Positions 10,906-28,208 of a stretch of DNA of 64,000 nt are shown piece after piece. The stretch covers positions 17,688,001 to 17,752,000 of the forward strand of contig NC_089994.1 of NCBI RefSeq assembly GCF_036417845.1. Direction: 5' to 3'. The stretch's first letter is position 1. Each line of letters starts with the position of its first letter. The position numbers and the translations under genes were made by a program. The stretch is from Apteryx mantelli. Lineage: Eukaryota; Chordata; Aves; Apterygiformes; Apterygidae. The notes under the pieces were generated by a model. It was not told the origin of the DNA. It searched no databases and saw only the letters and a list, made by a program, of their open reading frames with translations.

Positions 10906-13900
10906 AATTTACACTTTGCTTCTGTTTATGGTATTTCACATGCATAACACAAGAAAGCAGGTATTTAGCGTTACTCTCAGTAATCTCATTTCTCATTTTC
11001 TTATTCAAGAATTTAATGCAAGGAGTCTTTTTATGGAGGGAAATATTTAAATGCTGCCCATCAGTGAGGAAGAGTGGTTGGGAGATTAATAGATCCCTCA
11101 GCGGTTGTCCTGAATTTCTGAATCTCTAATGTCTCAGAAGACTCATTATTAATATCCAAAAATAGGTAGGTTTTAAATACAGTTATTTGGTACTGTTTTA
11201 AAATTCAACTCCTTGAAAACTGGTGCAGTAAAATGAGGAAATAAATAAATAAAATCTGCTACACTATTCTGCTCAATATTGTAAAAGTATAAATGTAATG
11301 AGATGGATTTATACAATTCATACAAATTATTACAAGGACCACTTTATAAAGCATTTCACAGGGTTTGTGATAATAAATTGTCAAAATCCCTAATAGCTTG
11401 GCTGAGATCTGAAGATTTTAAATTCAGTTTTCAAGAATCAATTACAAAAATGTTAGGTTTTTGATCAGTGTATGCTGCAAGATCTGTGGTATTTTCTTCC
11501 TCATGTAGAATAGAGAAGTACTGCTTGACAATACTATTGTAATGCTGAAAGTGGTCTGTATAGAGATGGCTAATACTTGGACAAAAATCCAAAATAAATC
11601 TTTCATCTGAAATATCTCCAGCTTCATGTTTAATGCTTATTTTACATCAAGTTTTATATAAAACTCTTGGAAAGACAAAGTGCCATAAACTTTTTATTAG
11701 ACTCTCCAGAAATAGATTGGGTTTCTACATTTATATTTCTATAATTTTCTATGTAGGTTGTTTGAAATGTTAATCCTGCAAATCTCTGTGTTTGAGAGCT
11801 ATTCACTGATAAGAAGAAAGAATTCCAGCTACTGACACGAACATACAGGCTTCTGTTTTTTGTTTTTTTTTTCTTCTAGGAGCATCGCTTTGTTGCTCAA
11901 AGATGTCCTTTGTTCTAAGTCAGACATCTAAAATGTTCAAATTTGTGCTATTTTGTGTTAAAGAACTCAGCTTTAATTTTAGTTAAATCAGTTTAAGTTC
12001 CATTTGGAGACACAGCCCTATATCATAATTTAAAATCTTTGATAGTTAAGAAATGAGAATTGATCAGTTGAACGTATTAAAGCTCTCCTAGCTTTAAATT
12101 AAATATATTTTCATCCTCTACATTAAATAGTGTGAACACAAACTGTTTTACTTCACACTTGTATTTTAGGGAGAATGGCAATGTCAAAGTCATACTCAGT
12201 ACATCATGCAGAAAATTAAATGCATTAACCTCTTGATCATGCTGCTGGCACAGTGCAGTGCCCCAGTGTAAGAGGAGGCAAACAGGATGTCAACTCCCTG
12301 TCCACGACTCCTACAGGTGATGGGTGTGGTAATCTGCCAGGATTTGTTTCTGATTCATTAGACTCCCTGAAGTGTTCATTCAGGATGATTGAAGCATGTT
12401 GTCAAACCTGCTGTCAGACTTCCTGGGGGAAGAGAAGGATGTTCACATCACCAAAGCCCTCATGGAAACGAGAAGCCTGGGATAGTAGCTGTGACTCCAT
12501 CACAAGGTGTGGAAGCATCACACTGTACTTGCTGGTGCTGAGGAGGCAAGAGCTCCCACCAAGACTCTGCCCTGGGAGTTTACCCCTGATGGTTAACTAG
12601 CTCGTTAGCTTCATGGGGTGGGTGTGCAGGCTAAGTTCAAGTTACTTTATATTGATCAAGAACCTTATTTTACAAAAACTTATGTCCCTTTGCTGCCTCT
12701 GCCAGGCCTCAGTTAAGTCTGGATCTGTCCATTGGCAGGTTTACGCAGCAGAGATCATTATTTTAAATCTTTCATCTTTTATCAGAGGAGGTCTCATAAA
12801 ATGTCTTTGAATGTTGGTCCAGATTTTCTGGAGTGGCCTGACTCAGTCGTGGCTCAGTCAGCTCCTTGCCATGCAGCAAGAGGAATGCAAAGTTCTGTAA
12901 AGCAAGGACAAAAGACTGAGCTATACTTCAGCTTCCATGTTTTTTGGTCACAGTTAGACAACATGGTTTTGCCTTTTTCCATCCCAGTCTGGAACTGTCA
13001 GAACCACACATAAAAAATACTTGGAAGAAGCTTCTTAATACAGCATTTCCCCTTTGCTCTCACTTTGGGATTGATGAACTTCATTGCCACAAAACCATGA
13101 ATAGGGAAGGATTGTATCTACTTGTAAAGGTAGCTACCCTATCTGAATTTGGCTAATTCTGATACACACTAGACAAGACTGTCACCTCTTTTTTTTTTTT
13201 AATGTTATGTTAACACTTGTACAGCTTGTCGTGCCAACAATGCCTCACTTAACTAAACTGAAATGGTAATTAGAATTAAATGAAAAGACAGAAGAAGGGA
13301 TACATAGGCAGGCCAGTGTGCTCATATCCTTTGTATTCTGCTACAAGGATTTATTTCCTATGATCTGTAGATGTAAGATCAAGAAATGTATGAATTATCT
13401 ACTATGAGTATTCTGTAACTTGTGTTTCTGACATAATCACATCTATTTCTCTGGTATCTAAGTATTTTCCTCAGGCTTCAGCATTTTTCTGCCACACTGA
13501 ATAATCAGCCCACCCTAACCAGATTTCATGCTATTTCAATTCAGGAGCTACTCTTCACAAATAAGGATGCTTAGTTTTCCTCTGTGACAAAGCAAAACTA
13601 ATCAAGAAATAGAAATGAGTGCATCTTGGCTTTTTCATTTCTTGTTGATAAAAGTCTTGTCTCATTACAGGAAACACTTTAGAAATAACATAAATTACGA
13701 GTTTTCATGGCTTTTTGGAGTACAGGGAAGTCTATCTAGGAAAGCTTTTATGAATATTAGGCTAGTTTAACTTCATTCATATATCTCTGTGTAATCCATC
13801 ATATGGTAAGGTTTAGAATATTTTGACATTGAGATTTAAAATACATAAATTAGCAAAATGAAATACATGCATGGGTAAGTGGGTGGAGAGCTGGGATTAC

Positions 13901-14089
13901 TATTACTGGCAAGAATTTATCTATACTCTTTATTTTTTCTTATTATCTGCACTTCTGTAGCAGCTGGAAGCAACATTCAAAGACAAAATCTTACTGTAAT
14001 GTTTTACAGACACATAATAGAACTGCTTAAAAGCTAAACACAAAGCATCACCTGGATTGCTGTATTTGGATTTGATCACTGCTTTTCAG
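10906..14089. other. Intergenic spacer; no gene seen
   Basis: AT-rich unique-looking sequence. The longest open frame (12253-12600, plus, 115 codons) shows no domain, low-complexity Cys/Ser content and no splice context, and is taken as chance. Confidence 0.55.
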
Positions 14090-14427
14090 GCTGGGGAAGA
14101 TCTTGATGAGAGCCATGAGACTTCTTGAAAACACAGTCTATGAGGAAAGCTTGAAAGGATGTTGTGTTTAGAGAAGAGATGGATAGGAGACATGGTAATA
14201 ACTGTGAAAGGCTGAAGTACACAGAGAAGAAATAAACTGCTCTTGATAGGGCAAAAATGGGCTTAACTTGCAGCTGATGAGATGTAGGGTAGACATCACA
14301 AACCATTTCATGTTGGTGTGGCAAGTTCAACAAGAGACTGGATTGTCTTCTGAGGTTGTGGGATCTCTGTTAGTGGAGAGCTTTAGCAATGCACTAGACA
14401 AATATCTGCTGGGTCTGATGAGGGCAT
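14090..14427 (+). mobile_element. degraded CR1-like LINE fragment (plus orientation)
   Basis: The stretch resembles the sense 3' part of amniote CR1. It carries TTTAGAGAAGAGATGG, then GAAATAAACTGCTC, then GGGCTTAACTTGCAGC, and finally GAGGTTGTGGGATCTC followed by GACAAATATCTGCTGGG. The order matches what I remember of CR1 consensus copies in birds and reptiles. Many substitutions and no open frame indicate an ancient, dead copy. Boundaries are approximate. Confidence 0.6.
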
Positions 14428-17047
14428 AGCTGATCCCATGGTGTGGGAACAGATGGTTTCTCATAGTCCATTTGCTATTTTCTATATTCTGTTCAAAGTA
14501 ATTTCCATACCCATGGTAGGGAGAAGGTAGAAGGACCTGTAGGAAGGAAAAAGAAAAAAGCATGTTTGGGAATGTCATATAGTAGCTTGCACATGGGGAG
14601 AAACAGAGAAGGAAGGAATGATGGAGGAATTACTCAAGATGGCAAGGAGCAAAATTTTGCCAGCTTGTTTCCATCAGCCAAAGTTTATAGGTGTTGTCCA
14701 GAGTGAAATGGCTTGGTCGGGCATTGTTACCTATATGTTTGAACTGCACCTGCCATAAAGGAACCCAGCCCGGCTGTGGTGCTTGCGTACTCCCATATGG
14801 AAGTGTTAAAGAAGAAGCATGCAAGTAGGCTGTTCAAAGGTCCCAGACAGGAAAATTACAGGGTTCCATAAGGGGAAGAGCATTTCTGCATATGGGATTT
14901 TCCTTCCAAAGGAGGACTGTAGGGTAAAGTGTATAAAAAATAAGCTAAAGCACAGGAGTGTTTAGTGCTTGCAAATGGCATTTATATAGAACAATTTTTA
15001 TCTGGCGTTTCCTTAAACTTCTCTGTCAAGTAAATACATGCTTATAATTTACTACAAAAGGCTAGAGCTGGATCATTATGTAAGTTTTAGATAAAGATAT
15101 GCCAATCCTGATAAAAAATCTACTCAGTCACCCATGCCAAGAATAAAAACCACAGTTCATTATATTTTATTCATCCAAAGGTGACTTGCCTTTCATGAGC
15201 ACACCCCTAAGTAAGTATAATTTGCCAAGGTTTTATTAAAAAAACCCCCAGTAAGTAGAGAGTCTGAACAACAGGCGACAAAAGAGAAGAGTCAAAGCAG
15301 GATTTCAAATGAGCGTGCCTTTTAAACTTTTATTATTTTTATTTTTTACTTCAAAAATCAGTTCCAAGATCCTGTCAAGTCTTAATTAGCAGGTTTTCAT
15401 AGGCATTGTAGCACTAACTACTCTTTTTCCTAAGGAAAGGAAGTCAGGTCAGTGAATCTGTGGCCTGAGAAAATGCTTTTCACTTTACTGATTCTTCTCT
15501 TCAGTGGTGACATGCATTCAAAACCTAAACTAAGACTGAAAGCCAGTAATTCAGAACTGAAGTCATGCAGTGTAAATTGGACTGCCTTCTCCTCTGGCGA
15601 GAATAATTTTGTTCTCTGTATGGCGTTGTGTTGCAGCTGTAAATGCCCATATCTTTAAAGTTGCTCTTCCCTTAGTGCCTGCCTCCCCTTTCCTTCTTTC
15701 TTGAAACACTTTTCCTGTTCTTTCCAGTATCTCTTTACTGTATTTTCCAGCCAATAGCCTACTTTTAAAAGAAGACTGGGAACTACTATCAGTAAAGCCG
15801 CAAAAGGAGTGCAACTTGATGAGATATTAAATGAATATGAGGGAGACGTACAAAAAAAGGATATAGGTGTCTACTGTGGTTCTGTTGGTGAAGAGATGTT
15901 GATGAGTTCTGTGTGAGAGGTAAACCAAACTGCATTTCTGCATGCTGCAGTCTTGCTATGCTCACTATGACTCACCTGTTTTTCCCACTGTTCCTTTTAG
16001 CCAGATGGCATAAACCAGTAAAGCCAAATAATTCATCATTCTACAGACCTGTGATGGGCTGGTCCCCAGATGAGACCAGGATGGTTGGAAGTCTTTTCAT
16101 GCTGCTACAGGTAGGACAGTTTATTTTTTTGTAATATTGTAGAGTTGAGTTTATAAATGCTGCAGCAGAATGTCAAGTGCTAATAAAATCCTGACAGGTA
16201 AAAAAAAAATCTTGACAGGTAAAAATCAATCTTTTCTGAAATTGTTTTATAAACCCGTGTCTTTCTGCTTAACAACATAGCAGTGTTTCTTTAGAAAGAG
16301 CAACGGCACGAGTAGCCTACAGATAAACCATGAAGAACTGTTAATTGCCCTTCAACTAAAATAACTCCATGAAGCAATCAATCAACAGAAGAATGGAGAA
16401 CAGCACTGTTTGTCAATCATCCAAAGCCAACCAACTATTTGGAGGGCTATACTAGCATCCCTGCCTTTGTTAGATTATTGGTTCATAAACAGACAGCATC
16501 AGCCCAGCCTTTCACATGCAATACAGAGACCATAATGCATATATTGTGCCTGTTCCTACATTCTTCCAGATTGTTGTCGTATGGGCTGTTCATTGCACAT
16601 GACAAACACACAGAAAGGCCATTTCTTAGAATATCTAGTCTTGCCAGGCTTGGTTTGATGACCAATTGAATGGCATGAAAAGTTGCAGTTCGGGGTGACA
16701 ATGCAAAGAATGATAGAAATTCTAATGACTATTCTTAAACACCCCCCCAGGAGACAGCTGCACTGACTGCACTGATGTCTCATGCTGAGACATCCTTAGC
16801 AGGTACTTGTGAAATCAGCTATTATTTCAGCTAAACCAAGCCACATCATTTGTGATGTTATTTGTATTATTTTCATTTTTTGATTCAAGCTGTTAGCCAG
16901 TTTGGAGATTAACGGGTTGTTTGTGTTATAAGATAATTACATGATCATGTTAGGCATTGCCTTGATGAAGTCCTGATTATTTACAAAGCATGCAAAAAGT
17001 CTTATTTCCCAGAGCATAGGATGAAACAAACCACAGGTTATTGCACA

Positions 17048-17083
17048 CAGTACTTTGACCAAAACCAGTACTTTGACAAAAAA
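17048..17083. repeat. 18-bp imperfect tandem duplication
   Basis: The phrase CAGTACTTTGACCAAAAC is followed directly by CAGTACTTTGACAAAAAA. This is a small, recent-looking local duplication in intergenic DNA with no coding role. Confidence 0.85.
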
Positions 17084-20000
17084 GCTCCCTCAAAGCTTTT
17101 TCTTGGATCAGCTTTCTCAAAATCCAGTTTTTCTTTTTTCTCCCTGTGTCCCCCTAGTGGGTGCATGTGTTTGTTTCTTTTCTTTCACTTACACAAACAC
17201 AAAGCTCCAGATTTCAAATGCCCTTTTTGCACTTTCTGCATCAGTCCAGAGGGAAACCTTTTGGACAATATGCAATGTACAGAAGCTTTGCCATGTGCCT
17301 GTCATTTGCATAATAGTTGCTGTTGTTTCAGTTCTCTGATTCTAGAGGGGTATTTATTTTTTACGCTTATTTTAAGCAACAGCCATGGATATGCACCAAC
17401 TTCAATGACATTTGGTGCAGCAGACCTCCATTTAAGCTTAGCAGGACATTTACACCAGTAATTTGCATGCTGCTGTTACATAATGTCACCAGTGAAATGT
17501 TTTGGGTGTACATTATTCTTTTTAGGGCCTTGATACTAACCTGTTCAGAAAAAAACCTTCCTCCCTTGTATATCAAGAACATAAACTTGCTACATAAGAC
17601 TATTTTTACACATTTTGTCTTTGTATTTTATTCCTCGTGAAAATACACATTTTGAACAATTGGATACCATGTCTAGCTCTTTGTGATATCTGAAAGCCTT
17701 ACATTTAAAAACAATTACATCCGAAGTGCATCTGTCAAGCAAGTGGAAAACCTCTAGATCAAGTAGGACTGACAAAATAGATGAAGACATAATTGCTTCT
17801 GTTTCAGTTTCCTGTTTTCTTCATGAGGTTTAAAGCCTTTCCTAGAGCTACATGGTTTTGGTTCTCTGAATCCTACTGACTTGCTCCAGTGGACTGGATA
17901 AATCACTTCTTTAACTTTGCACCCAGTTTCTCAATGTTGTAACAGCAGTTTTTACCTCTGCTGGGTGTCATAAGGCCAAACTACTGAGTGTATATAAAGC
18001 ATGAGAAGTTGCTTATTATGATTATTAAAAAAATTATGCAAGCAAAGTGCTAAGCTAATTGAGAAAGAATGGAGAAACATAGAATGTTGCCCAGAGACTC
18101 CTTTAGCTGACTGTCCTGTAAAAATATAATGGTCAAAGTTCTTCAGAAATGACATTGCAACTGATAAAGAGGACTATAAAAGCATTTATTTCTCATACCA
18201 CCTGTGCCAGTCTTCAAAACCATACACTGTATTTATTTTTTAGTATTAAATGCTGATATGATCTCAGTCGGGGAAGATACTTTGTAGATTAACAGACCAG
18301 TTTATCTCGGTGTAATTCAGGCACACACTTTTCATTCTTTTATGTACTTTGCAGCATTGTCATGAACTGTCTGTCTGCAGAAGGTAAAAACATTTGGCTT
18401 TTCAAGACACAGCATGAGAAAGATTACTGCTGTTCTACAGGTAGGTGAACACTGACCTCACTGAATTGAAGTTATTCACTCAAGATCAGAAAATCAACAG
18501 AGCTGAGCAAAAAATTAATTTCCTTAATCTCAAGTCATATTTTTACCACCGTCCTTCCCCTCTCATTATCATTATTACTGGTAATAACTATTTATGTCTG
18601 GTATAGCGTGAACCATGGTTAGGTCTGGCTGGTAGTTGCTGGTATACAATCTGTCATATGAAGTCATTTATACTGAGAAAGATAAATATTGAAATAACGG
18701 GGTTAAAACCAGGATAAAAAGAGCCCAAAGAGGCAGTCAGTTGACAAAAATGTTTTTCTTGTCTTCATCTGCCAGAGAGTGAAACTGGTTTGATATTAAA
18801 AAAAAAAAAAAGAAAACAACAAGTAAGAAATTACATGCTTTTTTAATGACAGACATGTTAAATTCCACATATAACCATCATGGACCAACCCCCTTGCATG
18901 ATTTATTGCAAATGTTGACTACAGCCAATGGGGCGGGCTCACTTTGTGCAATTGGTGGCTTCCTGAGCAATAAGAAAAAAAACAGAACTATTATGAATAA
19001 GATGCTCATAAAATGTGGATCTAATTGCTCTAATTGCTTAAACAATATGAGTTGTCAAGTGCCTAATGCAGCCTGTTGAGAAATCAAATTAAGAGGTATG
19101 CCATTTATCTTTTCCTGCATCCTCACATTCCCACACGAATCACTGGGAGCTTTAGATGCTGTCTCCAAACCAGAAGGGGAGCAGTAGCATTCAAAACCGT
19201 ACCCATAATATTGTGTCATTTATGTGAACTGCTACTTCAGGACAATGATGACAGGAGAAAGTATAGTGGTATTCACGGGACTCTCCTATGTAGTTCTAGA
19301 TCTCTTAGACTAAGTTGTCCACGTGTTCATGTTTTAACAGAGTGGGAATGTCTGATAAAAATCTTACGAGCCACTACTATTTGTATTGGTATCAGGTACT
19401 ACTTAACCTCCTGAACAGCACAGAAAAATTGTGTGATCTCTTATCCATATAGAACCTTAAGAGAACTCAGTAACGCAAACTTTGTAGCAAGCCAGGGACA
19501 GGGCAGAACTCCGCTGTCCTTTTTCAAGCTGAGTAGAATAATTGTTCACATCAAGTTTTAAGGGCTGGTTGGAAAATTGTTTTTTGTTAATCTTATTAAA
19601 ATAAAGAGAGAGCAGGAAGCCCTCTTCACTGAAAGAACAGAAACAAAATGTATTGAAAGAAGAATGTATGGACTACGTGGAACAAATTCTCTAGTAAAAT
19701 CTGTTCAGATGGGGTGTCTAGTGCTTGAGTCATTTAAAATGAGATGGGACTCAGCAGTTACAGAACAGTGAAAGGCGCTATCTTGCATTTGCTTAGGCCA
19801 GCTCTTCCCCATGAACAGTTTCTCAGCTGATCTTTCCTACGTTTTCTGTGCTGTCTAAAGCAGAGCTTTCTCCAGGTGCTGAAGATAAACAAAGAAACTG
19901 TCCCCAAATTCTATTTATTTTTTTCCTAATGTGCTTGTGGGGAGACCCAGAATGCCTTTTTGCAGAAGTGGGGTTGGGTATACCTCTGGCAGCAGTTCTG

Positions 20001-20160
20001 CGCAGTAGGTAGTAGAGGGAAAGCAGTGATAAAATGGAAGTATGGAGGCAGGGGGGAAGGTTCAGCTGCCCCTGGGTGACAAGGCACTTTCTATCTGCCT
20101 GAAGCATAGGTGAACTAAGCAGCTGATCACCAGACATCTGGACATGTGGCATATTTCAGC

Positions 20161-20178
20161 AAAAAAAAAAAAAAAAAA
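20161..20178. repeat. poly(A) run
   Basis: An uninterrupted A homopolymer of about 18 bases in intergenic DNA. No retroposed gene body can be recognised upstream of it. Confidence 0.9.
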
Positions 20179-23100
20179 CCCTCCCTCCAACACCTGGCCA
20201 AAATGGTATCAGCCATAGTGTTTGCTCTTTATAAGTAGGATAAGAACAAGAGTGTCTAACCTGAAATGCCAAAAGATGGCATTCTCCACAAACCTAGCAC
20301 TGGAAAGGACTTTGTCTTACAAATGAGCTTCTGTTTTCAAGGCTTCTAGTCCTAGAAGCAAAACTAATATCTGACTCCCTGAGACTGCCAGCAAACATGG
20401 CAGCTGGAACTGGGACATAACCTCTCTAGGCTGGACTGAATCCACCAGGCCATTTCACAGGGGCAGCTAATAGGTAAAAATAGATGCCCATAGATAATAA
20501 GGCATCACATCTTATTACCAATTCCCTGAGAAAGCCAACATCCTTCTGTCTTTCCTCTCAAAAGGATGCTTTATTCTAATTACATATCAGTTTATTAGGC
20601 AGCTGAAGCAAAGAGCACATTTGATGCTAATGAAGTGCTGCTGTGGTTGGAGTCTGTAACTATTTTTGGACCTGTGTATCTCCAGCACTTTTGATTGGGT
20701 GGCTGGGGCTTTGGATGTCTCTAGCTTCTTCTGTGGGGGATGCTCAGTGAAAAGCAATGACTCAGCTAGCCAGGACTGCAGAACTGTTTACATGCTCAGA
20801 ATGTGAAAAGCTGCGGGACAGCAAGAACACACACAAAAGCTTTATTTGGTGGAAGTATTTTCCAGGTAGTGGACAGTATTATCTAGACTGAAAAATCCTT
20901 CTGAATATTCACATTGTACAGTTTGTTTTTTCTCCTGTCCACCCACCACCTCAGAGCATTTCAGGAAAAAAAAAAAAGCCAGATATCACAGAACTCAAGG
21001 AAAATAACTTAGAAGAGTGAGACAAATCACAACCCTCCATAGGCTGCTTTTCCTTATGAAAGATGAGGGCTTTGCTGTCTATTCCATTTTTTGCAGCAAA
21101 GCCTGAGGAGCTACTTGGCACTGTAAAGCCATGATTCGGTGTTAAAATTTGACTTAACAGCTAGCACCCCCAGAAGCAGGCCTGCTCCCACGCCTCTTAA
21201 TGCTGACACCAACACTCATCTGGTCCCACAGTGACTCAGTTCAGGAATCTAAACGAGCACAAAAATACTCATTCCTGCCTCTCCCTCCCCCCCTTGCAGG
21301 GCTACCTAGTCTGTTGGTTTAGCTCCTGGCTCACCATGTAGTGAGGCAAGTGATAGTACTGGTGCAAGGGAGGCAATGGTAGTGCATGAGACAACTTCTC
21401 TCTGGATTACTAAATCACATCCTGACAGCACATTGGGAGTCAAAGCCTCCCCATTCAGTCAAAGTTAATTGTTCTGAATGTCATTTCATGTATTCTGATA
21501 CATGAATGAGGAATGTTAGAGTAACCAATAATTATAGAAAATACCATTACATCTAAATGCCTAGTAATTCTAAGACTAACTCATAGAGCTATTTTGTTAC
21601 TACATCTTCCCCATTCTCAGAGTGTTCTCCCAGAGGGGAAGGGAGTAACAGAAGCACTAGCACCTCTTAAGTCTTCCCTTAGACTAACTGTGCAACTGAA
21701 TCTTGGTTTGCAGACTTTGTAATACCACAAACTATATACTATCTTTGATCAAGCAGTCTTCTTTCTGTTGTTGAAAACATATTGGGTTAAGATCTTGCCT
21801 TGGTAATACCAGTAAACATCTTTCCTGTATTAGCAATTAGCAAAGTACTAGCAATAAGATGCATGTGACACTTCTATATCTTTTTAGAGTTGATTTATGT
21901 AAACGAGTCAGTCCCATCGCCACATTAAAATCTCTCAACTTAAGAAACCTCTGACTATACCCATTATCAACCAAACCACATACAACAGAAGATGCAATTC
22001 ATCACATATCTTTTGTGGTCCTCAGAACTAAACAAAGGAAAACACACCTTGCCAGAGCACAAGGCAGAACCTAGCACAGAGCAGCATGAGACACACACCC
22101 TACCAGCAGGCTGGTGGGTATACATTTGGACAAAGCCTGCTCATTGGCTCCCTCTGCTGAACCATGCTGATATTTAATCTTGAACATCAAGAGGAAGATG
22201 GTGGAAGAGTCATCAGTGCTATATACTTCTACTCTCTCTAACGCAAGCCAGCACTAGCTAGAAAAAGACCACGCAGCCTCAAGTGGGAGATTCCACTGAG
22301 CCAAGTATTCTGCAAGTGTCCATCTCGTTTCATCAGCTCTGGAGCACAGGAAGCCTGACCTCTCCTTCCCAGTGAATGCTCTGGTGACCGGTATGTGACA
22401 TGTTGCAGGCTTTCCCCTCAATGAGGGCTGCATTACTCCCTTTTCTAGCCCCCTCTTTTCATGAGGCTTGTATGATTTCAATGAAATCTCTACTCCCTGT
22501 CAAGTTTGACCCCATTGGCTACTTTCAGCTAAGAATTAATGGGAAGACAGATGGTGCAGTTATATAAGCCTTGTTTCCTGCATAAGTCTGGCTAAGAAAG
22601 AGCTCAAGTGTGCCAGGTCTGTTAATATGTACATCCTTAGGTTTTGTAAGAGCAGAGCTATTACGACCCAGGCATTGTCTTCCAGTTATCTGAACCGTCC
22701 TCAACAGAGGAAGGAACCAGACAGGACTAACTTTCTCTACTCACTTTCTGCCAGCTTTTAAGACAGCGAGTCTCAACTGAGCAATTTTTCCTACATCTCC
22801 CAGGGTAGAAACATGCTTGCCTTTAACAGTTTTTATTTTTAATTCATTTCTGAAACTACAGAATTAAGAATCATGCTCTTGCTTTTTGATCTAAGCAGGT
22901 ACTGCTGTGGCAGGTACTCTTCTTTCTAACTACAAGCATTACAGCCCACAAAGGTAACCAAAGAACAGGAAAAATACGGAATTTGGGAGGGGACTTGCAT
23001 TCAAGTATTGAGATTCCAGGAATGTTAAACAGTTATCCACAAAACTTACTTGGAGTGTTCCCAGTGTTCCCACTTCAAAATGCAAGGCATAGCTCCTGAA

Positions 23101-23604
23101 ATGCCTCTAAAAGGTGTGTTGAGGCTGACTGTAGACTGACAGATCAAAGCTGTTCAAGAATACATCTCCAAGTTGTACGCACTCTTTAAAATGCTAATGA
23201 GTTACACAGGAGTTACTTGTTGCTAGGACCTGGTTCTTCATGCAAGTTACCTGAAGCACAAGGTACAAACAGCATTAAGGGTGCAGAGAACTACACCAGC
23301 ACAACTGCCGAGATGGATGTTTATTCTGCAGTTCATCCTGACAGGGAGTTAATCCAGCATTTTTATATACTCTATTCCCAACGAAAAACCCTCTTTTTTT
23401 GTAACTCATTCACAGTTAAGAAATCTGAAATTCAAATGCTTGTTCTTTACTGTTTATGCTAAGTAGCAAAGAGTCTCATCCACTCAAAATGCTAGTTACC
23501 TACAGTCCCTCACTATTTCACATCACAGTTTTCCTGTCCTTTAAAAGGACTTGCATGTAGGATTTGCACAACACACTATTGTGAATTACAATGAAGACAA
23601 CAGA

Positions 23605-23652
23605 AATTCTTGTGTTTTTCCCCTCAAATTTAATGTGGTGTTTTCAGAACAA
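23605..23652 (-). terminator. RPL6: RPL6 3'UTR and poly(A) signal
   Basis: After the TGA stop the minus strand reads a very short 3'UTR with an ATTAAA poly(A) signal at 23634-23629. Cleavage would be expected about 10-25 nt further, near 23605-23620. A very short 3'UTR is usual for ribosomal protein genes. Confidence 0.7.
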
Positions 23653-27080
<3,428 letters not shown>

Positions 27081-27840
27081 CTGTGGATGCAAATAAAATG
27101 GAAATTTATGTATTGGGGTGTGCAGAGAAAACATTACAGTTGCAAAAGTAAAAGACAAGAATTAGAAGTCAAGCCTTTAAACCATTCTACTATTTTTCAT
27201 GCACCTTTAACAGCCAAGGCAAATCAGGACACCATGGAGTGATCCCGTTTGCTGCCTGTTGGTTCCTAACGCAAAAGGCTCCTCTACACTAGTTACAGCA
27301 GTTACAAATTCACTCAATACATCCAGACCCTCAGCTCCACGGAGCCCAAGAAGAGGCACACGCATGGCGCGGCCGCAGCCTCCCTTCCGTCCCCGAGACC
27401 GTCGCAGCCACACGGTGCTCGGGACTCGCCCAGGAGCTCAGGCCCGGGGAAGGCTGCTGGGCCCCGCCCGCAGGGCTCGCCCCGGCCGGACCCGCCGCGC
27501 ACGGCCGCATCGCGGGGCTACGCCTGCCCTCCCGGGGCCCCAGCTCAGTTCAGCCCTGCACCAGCGCCCGCAGAGCCCCGGCCCCAGCCAGGCCCAGGCT
27601 CCGTCCCAGCAACTCCGGCCCCGGCCCGTCCCGGCCTCCGCGCTCCGCCGCGGCCTAGCCGCGGACAGCTGACCCTCCCGCCGCCGCTCCCCCGCCCAGT
27701 GTCAGCCCCCAGCCCTCACCCGCGTCCCCCGAGGGCGCCGGGCCGGGTCCCGGGGCCCAGCGCAGCCGCGCGAAGGCAGATGGCGGCGGATAAAGCCCGC
27801 CGGGTCCCGGCCCTGCCCGCCGCCGCTCCGCCATTCTTAC
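27081..27840 (-). other. RPL6: RPL6 intron 1
   Basis: The intron lies between the tiny non-coding first exon and the ATG exon. Its 5' two-thirds is CpG island. It carries YY1-like ATGGCGG-core motifs: on the plus strand at about 27777-27788 and on the minus strand immediately after the donor (27829-27838). Such sites are common just downstream of ribosomal protein gene starts. Confidence 0.7.
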
Positions 27841-27859
27841 CTTCCGGGGAGGGAAAGGG
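27841..27859 (-). other. RPL6: RPL6 non-coding exon 1 (5'-TOP leader)
   Basis: On the minus strand the sequence CCCTTTCCCTCCCCGGAAG ends at a perfect GTAAGA donor. A pyrimidine tract starting with C is the 5'-TOP signature of ribosomal protein mRNAs, so the cap site is inferred at about 27856-27859. The CCGGAAG at its end is also an ETS/GABP site. The exact start is inferred. Confidence 0.7.
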
Positions 27860-27925
27860 ACCAACATCCGGGCCCCCGCGCCCTAAAGAGAGCGTGGCGC
27901 CTGGCGTCACCGCGCCGGCCCCGGA

Positions 27926-27945
27926 GCACGCCGGGACTTGTAGTC
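27926..27945. promoter_or_regulatory. ZNF143/Staf-type (SBS) motif
   Basis: GCACGCCGGGACTTGTAGTC closely follows the reverse form of the ZNF143 consensus (ACTACAATTCCCAGCATGC read on the opposite strand). This motif is frequent in bidirectional vertebrate promoters, and it sits between the two start regions here. Confidence 0.6.
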
Positions 27946-28208
27946 CGGGCAGGCCGAGAGCGGCCGGGGTCTCTCAGGTCACTGGGGGCAGGGGGGAGGA
28001 CAGCGGGAGGGGCAAGGTCAGGCGGCGGCCGGGGGGGTCTCTGCTGCTCCGGGGTGCCGCAGCGCGCAACCTCGCATCTGCTTTCTGCCCTCAGGCCCTG
28101 CGGGATGACACCGACGAGGCCCCCGAGGGCGCTTCCGGGGAAAGGGGCCCCCCTGAGCCGCCATCCCGGGGGGGAGACGGGGGCTCGCTTCCAAGGAGCG
28201 GGCGCGGA

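Larger units (their letters stand above)
14428..23600. other. Intergenic spacer between HECTD4 and RPL6; no gene confirmed
   Basis: About 9 kb of AT-rich DNA without a recognisable gene. It contains an exon-like segment at 16001-16110, a short 18-bp duplication near 17048-17083, a CCAAT/GC-box cluster at 18925-18955 and an A-run at 20161-20178. Some parts look complex enough to be conserved non-coding sequence, but this cannot be judged from one genome. Confidence 0.55.

Noticed and set aside
12253-12600. 115-codon open frame in the spacer
   Set aside because: No recognisable domain, no promoter or splice context, odd Cys/Ser/Trp composition.
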